Positions 13,806-25,466 of a stretch of 64,000 bases of DNA are shown in pieces. This DNA comes from Phorcus lineatus. Its lineage: Eukaryota; Mollusca; Gastropoda; Trochida; Trochidae. The number at the start of each line of letters is the position of its first letter. Within the stretch, counting starts at the first letter, position 1. The notes below the pieces were generated by a model, which saw only the letters and a program-made list of their open reading frames with translations, was not told the DNA's origin and did no database searches. Location of the stretch: NCBI GenBank assembly GCA_921293015.1, contig OV121090.1, positions 620,001 through 684,000 on the forward strand. Direction: 5' to 3'. A program made the position numbers and the translations under genes.

Positions 13806-16800
13806 CTAGCGATCTGTTTTATTGAGTAATATGCAGTGGTGGAACCTAAAAATTTGAAACCTCCTTTAAGAATTGAAAAAAACATCAACCGTAATAATAG
13901 GTGAAACTCAACCCCCCTTTTATAGGTTCCTGGATTTGTCACTGAATGGTCGCGGATAAAATACATTTATTTGTAGATACAAAATTGTAGATTTTATTCA
14001 ATAACAAATAGATTAGTATCCAAATTGAAAGGGTTTTCAAAGCTGACATCATGTGTATCAAATACAACGTAAATCTTCTTGACAACATTTATTGCTGATG
14101 GCAGATTCATACTAGTTGAAATTATTCTCTTTAACACATGTCCAAAGGGAATTAACATTGTTTTCGTCCTCATGAAGCTTATATCAGAGTATTTCTAAAG
14201 TCACGTTAATGAAAAGCATTTAATGGTTGTTATTTCCATAATAAGTTCACCACTGAACTTCTATTCCCGTAAGAGTTATCAAACTTTACAAAAGGTTTTG
14301 CAATAATACAAATACCAGACAGAAACTGAAACTGTTTTTTCCTCTATTAAATTTTTAATGAGAGTTGTTGATAAGGTTGCCTGGTACAACATAAACAATA
14401 GATAGATTGTGTCAGCTGTAAACTGAACACTGACCTGGGGAATTCCCTAAGAGGTCAAGGGGAATCCCCTAAGTGTGGGCGGGGGTCAATAGGTCATGTC
14501 ATGCTTTGGTAGAGTCACATGCCTTGTCACAAGGCTTATTATGGATGTCACGCACTCAACATTAAGCACATAATAACAGGCTTTGTACTCACCGGCTAAA
14601 GTCCACTTTCTCAAGGTTATATGGCTAGAGGTATTTTTTGGGAAAATACCAAGCAAAAGTTAAAGTGGAAAAATAGCAATGTCAAATTGCTTTACCCTTT
14701 TTTTAAGTGTGAAAATATGTAAATTTCTATTAATTATATAAGAAATTTCTATATCTAAGGTTTTCCATAACACAGCCAAGCTGATAGTCATTTATTTGTA
14801 GTTAGAATGTGTTTGGTTCAAACATAATTTGTTTTAATGTCTAATTTAACTCATATGTGATTCAAAATGAAAATTAAGCATCAATTGACCAAATTAAAGA
14901 AATAAATTGTTGAAATGTATCAATTTTTAAATCAGTCACCCCACCAATATCAACCAAAAGAAAACACTAAAAAAACACAAGCAGAAGCAGTCCAGTGATT
15001 AACACGTTCTGCTGAACCTTGTGATTGTCTTCTCGAAACAATTCTACAGATTTTATAGTCTGTAAGATGCTCTAAATCTCAACATGGACATTCAAATGGG
15101 CAAACGGAAAGACTGAAGGATTCTTGTGGTTACACACAGTGGCTACATGGTTTTGTGGGGAGAAGATTGGCACATCTTAAAGCTGTAACATCGCACGCAT
15201 CCTTTACCACATCTCGTCACCGAGTTTGGTAATGGTTCGCCAAACTATTATTGGCTTAGAGATAGGGGATAATGATTAAGAACTGTGGTTTAACTAAACT
15301 GACATGGACACAGATGGACCCTGAATCAGTTTGCTTTGTGTGGCGGAGCCCGCGTCTTGAATTGTGGTGTTGGCGGCGTGAGTTGCGGTGTTGATAGAAT
15401 TCCCTCAGCTCCAAGTCTGTTAACACACTTCAAGAAAGTTGTGAAGTCAATCTGAGTTTCATCTAAGAAGAAATTGTCTCACGAGGCACGTGAAGAAAAG
15501 AATTCTTTAACATTTGTTTCGTATCGACTTAATTATTGTGTTGGTTAGAGAGGCGTCATAAAATTAAATGTCTGAAAGACGACAATGTCACTGATAATGG
15601 TAATTGTTCCGTAATATCGGGATACTACTTTCTGCTGAAAGGTTTAATTTTAATTTTTGCTTAATTGTGCATGGATATGATAAACTGACTGATGAACGTG
15701 ACGACAAAGGGTTACGATTACACAAGATGAACAGCCGCAGCAACTTGTTTTATGGCCTGACCCCCATCACACAAACACGAGTTATTAAAATACTGAGTTA
15801 AGTGCTGATTTATGTTCGCTTAAGTTTGCATGCTGGGTAATTGTTTTTTAATCACAGGATGGGAATCTATCTTTAAAAAGTTTGTTTCTTTTTAAGGAAC
15901 CGTTGTCTGTGTTCAAACTTTCAATGTGTAATGTTTGTTAAAAGGAAATAATTTGTGGTTCTGTTTACAGATAATAAATCTTTTGTGTGGCAGGTACGAA
16001 TGTTTTAAAAAAATTATGGCAATCCTTTTAAAAGGATATAATTCCTTGATTGCTAACATGCAACATTGTCTGAGGCTAGTTGTTAGACAGTTAACTGTTA
16101 TGTTCTAGGTTGCTGGTATGTTTGATTTATTTTCAAAACATTAACAATGATTTGTAAGTCACACTTAAAGAAACACTCCCTGAATTTGATCACTTGATAT
16201 CATTTGGGTTTTTTACAAACCTAAATTCATATATGTTGATAATAAGTCATATCATCTCTCATATTTATCCAAATATGTCAAATATATTATAATTATGTGT
16301 CTTTAACATCAAAAACAACTGTACATATATGCAAAGGCAGAATCAGCACATCCAATCTACATGAATACTTGCTATATAACCTATTAACCCCTAAATGACC
16401 ATCTGAATACTTTAGATAAGTTTCCAAAATTATGATTGACTAATTACTGCCTGCCAATGTCTATTTTATCATCATTATTGTGACTCGTATTATATTGTCA
16501 CCGTATAAAACCGAATAACTTTAAAGTGATACCCGTTAGCAACAGCAGTACTTCTCAAGAAAACGACACCATTTATAAAGTTTGGGATACAAGTGACCCC
16601 AGCTTACCATGTAGTGTTTCTTTTAGATATGTTTTGACCTTGTGAAGCTTTTTGTTTGAAAACATTCCTTTAAAAGATGATATATTATTTTATATTGACC
16701 CATTTTGCTTTGACCAACACAACTTCACAACAATAGTCTGAAAAGTGTTTTAGATCACTGTATAATAAAAATAGTTTTTTTACATTTCTAGATTATCATT

Positions 16801-17052
16801 TTGTGAAAAGTTCTATAGTAGAAATAAATGTATAATTATGCATAAATACAACTTTCAGCATCTGACACAGAGAGAATTTTCCAGGAGCATGCACTTTGTG
16901 TATGGATATAGCCCTTCATAGATACCCATTATTATTACTATCATCAAGACTGACTTATGATCATTTTTGAGGGCGTTGAAAGAATGAGTGTGTTTATATA
17001 CGTGATGAAGTTGCTTGAAGTCGTTATGAACATTTCTAGGATCTTCTTTCAG

Positions 17053-17169
17053 GTGCACTTGAAGTCTCAGTTCATAATGAACGGTGTGTGCGTCGTGTGG
17101 CGAGGATGGGTGGACCTAAATCGCCTCGACGGAATCGGATGTCTCGAGTATGACGCTGATAGAGCCCAG
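17053..17169 (+). CDS. CBFB: CBFB internal exon (counterpart of human exon 4)
   Basis: This exon encodes 39 residues of core-binding factor subunit beta, the non-DNA-binding partner that heterodimerises with RUNX (Runt-domain) proteins and strengthens their DNA binding in the nucleus. The translation includes NGVCVVWRGWVDL and RLDGIGCLEYD, closely matching the vertebrate NGVCVIWKGWIDL and RLDGMGCLEFD. The acceptor is TTCTTTCAG and the donor CAG|GTATGG. Length (117 bp) and phase (0/0) equal those of human exon 4. The asparagine at exon residue 10 corresponds to human Asn104, a RUNX contact, and is conserved. The open frame continues past both splice sites, but similarity to CBFB stops exactly there. 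Earlier exons are not in the window. Confidence 0.95.
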
Positions 17170-19777
17170 GTATGGTTACAGACACTGACAAAAAATTTCC
17201 ATTTGAAGAAGAATTTTAACAGTTGTGATGCCTCTATGTCAAGTAATCATAAGTCGTTCAAGTCCAAGTGGACTCGCCCCAAGTATTATGAGATCTGCAG
17301 ATTAAGGGTTAAAAAAACATTTCCCAGCATAACTTCAATGTTGAGGTAAACACTATCTCATGAATTCTGCCAAATGCTTCTGTAAATATAGACCCAAAAA
17401 GTATAAAGAAGTCTTTATTTTGTTCATTCAGTGTAATCCCTCTTCTGTTGATGCTTTATAGAGTCACTCAAGTGATTGCAACAATTCAATAGATGTTCTA
17501 AATAACTTTTTGATGAATGAAAAATTGGAAATGTTTTTCAGGAATTTTATCTTCATTAAGCATCGTGCCCTTTTGGTAAATTCAAACAGAAGTCAGTAGT
17601 GTTAAAAAGTGAATTTGTAGAAGTTTGGATTTGTGATTTTGTTGTAGTACTGTAATAATAATATTAGAAGAACATCTGTCGCAATCATTCTAGGTTCAGA
17701 TAAGCAGATAAAATGAAAATAGTTTGCTTGCATTCAGTTGAAAAAGTTTTAGAGAGTTGTTGTGCGCTCAAACCTCCACATAAGGCACTTGTCTCTCTGC
17801 AGATGTTCAACACGGTTTTGATCTCAATCAGACATGATGAATGCAGTTGGAAAGATTAATATCATTTTATGATAGAATATGACCCAATAGTTGTAATCAG
17901 GGTTGATAAAGTTTGTGATTACGCTAGTTATTTCTAGGCAGGTTTTCCTATTAAGAACATATTGTGGGTCTAATGTGAAGCTCCTGGATTGGGTTTATTC
18001 CTGAGCTGCTTGTCAAGAGGGAAACACTTGGGCCTTGGGAACGATACTCCAATCTTTAAGAACTCTCTGTGTTTAAAACCTCTGACATATGGCTCAGAAA
18101 GTTCAGACTTACAAAGAGGTGCAACTTCATCTTTATGAGCTTTAATTTGTCTCCATTCTGTACATCAGGGTGCCTCCTTCTAGACCAGCCACTTTCTGTC
18201 CAAAGAATTTTGATCCAATTAAAATGATTTAAAATTCAAAAGTTTAATAATGAAGAAATTACCCTCTCCCCTCAAATGATGGTAATTTCATAGTTTCACT
18301 TCTGTCACCTAATTCAATCTGGGTGGATTTTTTCCTTCAAATTCTTTTCTACCATGTTTAATTTATTTTTCCACAAATTAAATGGAAAATCTGTGAAATT
18401 TGAGACCAAACTTGTTCAATTTTCATGTAAAATGTTGTGTATAGGAGATGAGGGAGAAGGGGGAGGTTATCAGATGAAAACGTGACTCTGGTTCCTCCCA
18501 GAGCCACAATTAGGTATACAATGAGTGTGGGTGAGGGAAGGGGTAGGTATAAGTCGAGGGGGTCCCATGGACCAATATCGGTGCCTCTAGAAGCAGGCTG
18601 CTGCCACTGAAGCAGATGGGAGGGAAGGGGGAGAGGCTGAGAGGGACACAGGTTGGGGGGATCTGCCTCCCTGTCCCTCCCTCCCCTCTCTACTTCTCCA
18701 GCTTAATTAAGCCATATGTTGTGTTAGGAAGGTTCCAGGGTCTGTGGCAAGGACAGACAGACAGAAAGACTGACAGCTAGCTGGGTGGAGGGGTGGGTGA
18801 CTAGCCCCTGCTAATACTGCTGGAAGAGGGAGGGGTATGCATGCTCTCTCTCTCTCCCCCTCTCCCTCAATTACTTGTGCAGTTTGACCCCCAATCTTTG
18901 CCCATCTGCCACCCCTAGGCTGGTAACTGTCAAAGACAATGAGACAAAGCCAGGGAGGGGTGCAAGACTTGCAGATGCTCATCCAAGAGATGGGCCAGCA
19001 CATGCCTCCCTCCATGCAAGTCAGATGGCCCCCTACCAAACACTGCTCATAAAATTCATAACTTGGGGCTGCCAAAACAAGAAAATTAAACTTTTCCCAG
19101 ACAATGGGAACAAAAAGACAAAGAAAAAAATCAATAGCTGACTGTGGAAGCTGGGTGAAGTTCAGCTGTCTGGAAATTTCCCACCTTTATGGGTAGAGTC
19201 CTTGTAGTGTGTTTGGGCAAATGTTCTTCCAGCAACCATATGCAGCCAAGCTTTGGGGCCTGCACACTCATTATGCTACCTCAACCAATTAAAACTGGCT
19301 TTGTTAGCTCTTATAGCAAGGCAGCTGATAATATTTTTTCTCATTTTTGGCCCATTCTTTGCCAACACCCCTCAGTTTGGCATTGTGGTGCCAAAACCAT
19401 GTTTCAGCTGCCCCAACCATTCTTAATCACACAAGCAAGTTTGCTCATAATTTGCCAATTCCAGATTTGTTTAATTACATACAATTGTGCAGGTGATGAA
19501 GAGTGGATGCGAAGGTCTGCTGGCACCAGGCCTGTCTGTCAACTCACTGCATAGGTGGCGCTGTAACGATGGCGGCAATGACACAAGCATTTGGATGTGG
19601 ACTGAGGAGTGTGTTGCAGACTGCAGCTGCTTCACGCTAATCAGCTGATAAACACTTGCCACAAACTCACAATTACCTAAATGACTAATGAACCCTTGAT
19701 GAGATTTCAGATAGACCCTGCTTGCCATATTGTTCTCCAGTGCTGGCAGGTGACGAGATTTGTGCTTTATTTTGCAG
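17170..19777 (+). other. CBFB intron between the exon-4-like and exon-5-like exons
   Basis: A 2.6 kb GT-AG intron. The second half (about 18.5-19.1 kb) is richer in G and C than its surroundings, with purine-rich and CT-rich runs and overlapping chance ORFs on both strands. I recognise no exon here. The local composition would fit a regulatory or conserved non-coding block, but I cannot test that. Confidence 0.7.
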
Positions 19778-19897
19778 GTCGAAGACGCAATACTGAGGGA
19801 GCAGATCGAACAATACAACCGGCGGTTGCGAGACTTCGAGGACCGTCAGCGCCAATACAGACAAGACCAGGAGAGGCAAGCGGAGTCGGAAGCAGAG
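19778..19897 (+). CDS. CBFB: CBFB internal exon (counterpart of human exon 5)
   Basis: Forty codons in phase 0/0, from acceptor TTTATTTTGCAG to donor GAG|GTAGTC. It encodes the charged C-terminal helix of CBF-beta: VEDAILREQI at the start and RLRDFEDRQRQYRQ in the middle, against QEDALAQQAF and RTREFEDRDRSHRE in the vertebrate protein. The human exon is 96 bp; this one is 120 bp, adding eight mostly polar and acidic residues at its end. It follows the 17053-17169 exon without a phase break. The frame stays open for another 23 codons beyond the donor, to a TGA at 19967-19969, so a retained-intron C-terminus is possible. The assignment is secure. Confidence 0.94.
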
Positions 19898-21255
19898 GTA
19901 GTCGAGGCCTTACTTTGTATCTCAGAGGGTGCTGCCAACCCAAAGTCCCCCTCCCGACAAAACTCATGACATGGGGCAGAGCCGCCATAATGCTAGGCAA
20001 CTTAAGCTGGCCAGTTTAACCCTCCCTCTTAGGAAAATACCTGCTGGTTTCCCCCTCTTCAGGTTTTGGGGGTTCATGTGGTTCTTGTAGGTGTTCCTGA
20101 TATCAGTGGTTGGACTTGAGTGATCCTCACTGAGTTTTGTCCACTTAGGAACTGACCAGAACTGGCCAGAGAGAGCTGGGGTGTGATGGAATGTTAGCTG
20201 TGGAATTGAGAGTGCTTGCTCCTGGTGGAGGGGTGGGTTTGAATGAAGGCTAGCTTGGACTCAGACGAAGGGTTGTCAGGTGCATGTGTTGTCACATCGG
20301 GCGTGCATGTCTATGCTGCTTACACACCACACACACATGCACAAAAGTCCAGACTGGGATGATAAAGAGGCTTATTATGCATTGTTTTATCATTATTTCC
20401 CTGAAAATTGGGAAATGGTTGTTGGAATGTCTGCAAGAATTGTTGATAAGAACCGTAAAAGTCGGTTGAACATTTTGCCAAACATGTGACCAAACTTGTT
20501 GAAAACTTTAAACCTAACAAACATCGGCTGTTGAAAGAAATAACACTATTTTTATGTTATCTTTTGTTTTTATTATTATTTTGTCCACTTTGTGATATTG
20601 TTGTGTACATATTTCTCCTTGGCGTGCATGTTTTTCGCCATTTTCTGTGCAGAATCAACCTTTGGGTTTGCATGTGAACCTTTTCACTAAGTGCCTATCT
20701 TCATTTAAAAACTCATGCTTGTTTTTTTATGTATTTTATTGATTTTGTTGAAAAACATTTTTATTACCTTGTTTATTGCTATATTCTCATAATTTGAAGT
20801 TTGTTAATTAATCGTTTAAGAGATGGGGTAGAATCAAGACATATGCACTGACTGTAAGATAATTCAACAAACTTTCAGGGAAGTATATTCTAGTCAATAG
20901 ATTATCAGATAAGAAAAACTTCTGAAAAAAGTCAAATATAAACATGAATGTTGTGATTATGTCTATTTCAAATATATATTTTTATATTACTGTTACAAAA
21001 TGACTATTTTATCTAAAAAATGTATTCCTGTTGTATATTAAGTTTTCTCTGAGCTGTCCAACCTTTTGGGTTTTGTGAGCTTTAGACATACACTGTTCTT
21101 GTTGCATGTTCTTGTTTACAATTAAACAAATCTGTTGTCCACTGGCTTTGTTTTATTTCTGTTGTTGCTTCTGTCTGTCTGTCTGTCTGTCTGCATGCCT
21201 TTGAGTCTGAGTTCCTCCATGCTAAAGCCCCATGACATTCATTCTTTACCTCCAG

Positions 21256-21321
21256 CAAGTGGATCTCTCCACACTCAACAAGCAGCTTCTCCAGCTTGTT
21301 AAAAAATCAATAGTTCTAACA
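21256..21321 (+). CDS. Weak candidate alternative exon of CBFB
   Basis: A 66-bp segment preceded by the pyrimidine-rich acceptor TTCTTTACCTCCAG and ending before GTAAAT. It is in phase 0 relative to the preceding CBFB exon and encodes 22 residues beginning QVDLSTLNKQLLQLVKK, a leucine-rich amphipathic pattern. Without the donor it would read on to a TGA at 21487-21489. It could be an in-frame cassette or an alternative C-terminus, but the donor is poor and I know of no homologue, so chance is quite possible. Confidence 0.18.
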
Positions 21322-21796
21322 GTAAATGAGAGTTACCTCCCTTCCTTTCCCATGCAGCAACTGGCTAGCAGGGATAGCTCATTGGTTTATAGACTAAGGT
21401 GCTCTCTAGGGAAGAAGGAGGGAAATACAAGATGGCTTTTTTGGCTTGGAGTTACTCTGAGCAAACTGAGTAATGATTACAACTTTTGATATTAGTTTAT
21501 TATCAAGTGACCCTTACATTCAAGTTATGAGCAGAAGCCTGATCTGTTTGGAAAGTATATGTTGGAACCTCTGCTCCCTGAATGTGAGGGGTACAGGAGG
21601 GGAAAGGGGAGGGGGAGGAAGGAGTAAGGGAGTACCTAAATTGTAAGAGGGGCTTGTAATGTACATCTATACACACTTTACATCCGAACTACAGGACACA
21701 TTGCTGCTTCATGCAGAGAAGATTAGTCTATCTGGTCATCACTGTTGAGAATGTATGAACATGATGGAGAGTAGATTGTACAGATAGAGTGGAGCT

Positions 21797-21945
21797 TTAC
21801 AGATCTAGTGGTACATGTGATTGGACACCATGCTAGAGATTCAGTGGTACATGTGATTGGACACCATGCTAGAGATTCAGTGGTATATGTTACGGGACAC
21901 CAAGCTAGAGATTCAGTGGTATATGTCATGGGACACCAAGCTACT
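21797..21945. repeat. 36-bp tandem repeat, 4 copies
   Basis: Units with CAGTGGTACATGTGATTGGA and ACACCATGCTAGAGATT. The last two copies carry ACGGGACACCAAG or ATGGGACACCAAG variants. Confidence 0.85.
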
Positions 21946-22926
21946 TAAGCTACTGTCCTTATTTTGGTGCGTGCTCTAAATGTTTGAGTCTTTGTGGGTG
22001 GATTAAGGAGGGGGGATTAAGGGAAGGGTAAAATTTGTGGAGGAGTGGATTAAGGATGAACATAGTTGTTGGGAAAGAGGATACGAAAAAGTGACAAATC
22101 CTGAAGAATTTTCCTGAGATGGAAAGAAATCTGTGTTCAACCCTGATAGATTTAGAATGTTCGCTGTCAAGTAGAAACCTTGAGAGATTTTGTTATGGTT
22201 TGTTTTCATTCATGTTCTACTAACTGTAGTAAGATAAAGTAACAGGATGTAGGTTTCATGTGATGATGTGACAAAGACTGTTATCTGAACGTTGATAGTA
22301 AATCTTCAAATTAGGAAAACCATGCTGAGACCCACTCTAAAACAGTCTTTTACCGTGAGTAGAAGAAAGAGGCTGTAAAAAATCAACACATTGTGAATAA
22401 ATAAGGCATGTCAACACAATGAGCAGATGGTTCATTGAATCCGTATTTTTGATGCAACGCATGTCAGTTTGTAGAGGATTAGAGGGTTAATGTTTATTCT
22501 TCGGTTATGGATGAAATGCAATTATTTACATTAAACTCTGTCACAGTAAAAGGTGTGACAGATGCCTTCATTTCAATGAAAATATTTATCTCTTCAATCC
22601 AGAAATAGGACAAGTCTTTTTATTTGATCAGTTTCTTATAAAGAGTTTATTTCAAAGCGTTTGGTAGAGATTGGGAAGTTTTATCATTTCATACGGTAAG
22701 TTTACTCTGAGAAACATTCTTAAAATCACAGCTAGCTACCAAACATCTTGGCTTTCAGGAAAAACAATAACATAAGTAATCCAGTGCGTCAATGGTCTAC
22801 CTGTTACGTAAAAATTTAAAATAATTTCCAGAGCGTATAAGAATAGAAAAAAATATTCATAAAATCTTACAAAAACACGAAAAATGTTTCGGATCATTTC
22901 TGACTGGTTCCTGTTCTTATCAACAG

Positions 22927-23048
22927 GACTGCCATATGATCGGTAGGGATGAGAAAACGGACTATTTTCATAGGACCTCAGCGCAGAAAGGATTCCTACG
23001 CCGCATCAGATCACAGATGTCTGAGGCCAAATATCGGTCACGTACAAA
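22927..23048 (+). CDS. CBFB: Probable CBFB cassette exon that shifts the terminal frame, or alternative last exon
   Basis: The acceptor CTGTTCTTATCAACAG precedes an open phase-0 segment, and the donor ACAAA|GTAAGA is near-consensus. It encodes 40 residues plus two bases: a DCHMIGRDEK start, then a basic stretch with QKGFLRRIRSQMSEAKYRSR. The 122 bp length is not a multiple of three. Splicing on to the exon at 41419 would therefore put that exon in its second frame, which is open for 43 codons. If the donor is not used, translation ends at TAA 23050-23052. I do not recognise this peptide from vertebrate CBFB. The support is splice-site quality, phase compatibility and coding-like composition in an AT-rich intron, not homology. 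Confidence 0.6.
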
Positions 23049-25427
23049 GTAAGATGTTCTACAAATCACGCTCCTTGTCTCTCGCTGTTTTGTGTTCATG
23101 ATTTTCATTAACCAATCATGGTAGACCACTGATGCATCCTGGGAATCACTTCATCTTGTCGTTGTTGTTTGTGTCTTGTTCATTGTGTATGTTTCGTCAA
23201 CTTTTTCTTGTCAGGATTTTTATCACATTAAAGATATATACGGTAACATATTTTGGATAGACTCTTAGCCTTTGATTTGGTGGATAAACTAAACTAATTT
23301 TTGTGTGATAATTGGAATAGTCTTTAGTACGAAAATGTTCCTCCATTTCTTTTATAAGAGGAAAATTTTCAAATAATATTTTGATTTAAGAATGTTTTGA
23401 AAGTTTAATTGTTCATATTTCGAAATATATTTCGATATAAAATAATGACATTCAAGGATTTATGAAAGCGAAAATGATACAAGAGATAAGGAAAGTTAAG
23501 TTTGATTTGATTTAAAGATACACATAGGGAAGATTTTACATAAAACTGTCTTAAGTCATCTGCCCATTCTTTATAAGTACACCATTAAAGATGATATATT
23601 TCGGAAAAAAAAATCTAATCATTAATCAAATTTGAGAATGCATCTTTGGTTTTAAAAATAAGAATGTTACACAACCACTAGCTATATTTAGATAACAAAT
23701 TGTTATACATTGTTGAAAATATTCAATTTTGTATCCATTTTGTAAAACAAAATATTGTTTCAAAAATTCTATATTGGGCATTTGAATTTTGATTTTTACA
23801 CAAAAAGAAATGAAATATTCAAAATATATACTTTTATGGTCCATAGTTATGAAAAGTACACATTTTTGCGCATCAAATAGTAAAAAAATATTTTTTACTA
23901 TGATTTTGTTTCGATCTACAGTGCAAAATTGAATTCTTAAGTTGTAAATATTATTTTGGGTGTGTTAGATTTGATACTATCTAAAAACAGAAAGAGAAAG
24001 CCTTTTAAAACTCATGGCAAAATGTTTAATTTGTAAAATCGCTGTAATGTTAATAAGCTTTTAGATCAGTTCAAATAGAATGGAGGTCCTAATAGTATGG
24101 CAAAAAACATCACATGGCTTTTCCCCGATTTTTTAATGAAACTGAGAAAACCTCTGATGGAAAACCTCCTACATTTTCCTCTTTTTTTATTAATTTATAT
24201 TTCCCCCCAGATATTATTGATAATTGATTGAAAAGCAAAACCTTTTAAATGATTGGCTATCACTTTACCAAGATTTCTACATCACATGAATAAAACAACT
24301 GTCAAGCCTTAAAAAATGAGAAAATTCTTTTATTCTCCATATATTGCTCTATCATAATAAGAACTTTTAATTTAACTATGCTTTGTAACTTGAGCAATGA
24401 TTTTATATCTATAACAAAAACCACATAAAATCTGTTGAAAAACTGTAACCTTACAAACCATTGATTATTGAAAAACAGAAACTGTTTGCTTTTCAATTTT
24501 TTTCTATGAATCAAAACAATGAAATTCTCTTTCCCTCATCTTGATTAAGTTTCTGTCCAGATGTGACTTGAAGTGTCAAACTTTAAACAAATAATATCTA
24601 CCTGACAAGTTACAGATGATGGAACAGAAAATCATTGCTCTCTATCTTCTTTCAATGAATCAAAAGTTTTACCCGTTTCCCTCACTTAATTTTCCCAACT
24701 TCCCTCACCAGTTATTTTTGCCTACATGTGACTTACATCTAAAACTATAAGAGTAACAGATGACTTTAACCCTTGACCATAAAGACTATCAATATCTACC
24801 TGACCAGTATGATGGACCTAGCTATCCTCTCTCCCTCCCTGCCAGTTGTCTGTGTGTTAGTGTGTTAGTGTGTTCAACCCCGTGACCCGCTGTGGCCTGC
24901 TAACCCTTTGTGTGCCCGTCTCTCACCCGACTCGCTCGGCCGGCCGGCCACAGTTCAATTATCAGTACCCCTCTATAATACCCTGGCCGTGGGTCATGTG
25001 CAGGGTCGAAGAATTGGCTCATGATTAACACGGGGGGAAAGTGGATATGCAGCTTTATGGAAACATGGTTGTAATAATAACATACACGCTTCTTTGTTGG
25101 GGGTTGTCATGTCACTGTCATGAGTGATATTACAAAAAGGGAATGTTCATTTTCAAATTTGTTATTAGTCGGAGCGTGTTTGAGATATGATTTTTGAAAA
25201 TTTGACAAAAGGTTTGTTAGCTTGTCTTGACAGCTGGTTTGTGAGACGGTTTTATGACTTGTCCGGATGTAAAATGTTGTAACATGTGTTTTAAGTGGTA
25301 ATTTTCACGATGATCTCTCGTTCTATCATTCTTTGTGTTTGAGGAATTGGATTTCAAAGGGAGTGAGTATTAGGAATTAATGATGATGATATTGTCTGCG
25401 TGAGGGAGTTAGTAGAAGAACACCTGG

Positions 25428-25466
25428 GTCATGTGACAAGTCATGTGACACTTGGCAGTCATGTGG
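25428..25466. promoter_or_regulatory. Cluster of GTCATGTGAC E-box palindromes
   Basis: Two exact GTCATGTGAC decamers (25428-25437 and 25440-25449) and a third partial copy, GTCATGTGG (25458-25466), lie within 39 bp. TCATGTGA is the type of E-box bound by MITF/TFE and related bHLH-zip factors. Function is inferred from the motif only. Confidence 0.35.

Larger units (their letters stand above)
1..17052. other. Non-coding sequence upstream of the first CBFB exon seen (probably intron 3 or further 5')
   Basis: I looked for CBFB exons 1-3 here (the conserved N-terminus and the exon with a TGTNL-type motif) and did not recognise them. The stretch is AT-rich and holds several tandem repeats, listed separately, plus a diverged duplicated segment (about 7.0-7.8 kb versus 10.0-12.2 kb). 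Since the exon at 17053 begins in phase 0 in mid-protein, this DNA is most simply the preceding intron, but I cannot exclude a missed short exon or an intergenic portion. Confidence 0.55.
19898..22926 (+). other. CBFB intron with a minisatellite and a weak exon candidate
   Basis: This 3 kb stretch lies between the exon-5-like exon and the probable cassette exon. It holds a TCTG-repeat run (about 21171-21195), a 36-bp tandem repeat (21797-21945) and one weak alternative-exon candidate at 21256-21321. I see no other exon-like segment. Confidence 0.65.

Noticed and set aside
18707..19141. ORFs of 122 and 88 codons on opposite strands
   Set aside because: They overlap each other in a low-complexity purine/pyrimidine-rich part of a CBFB intron and have no homology I recognise.
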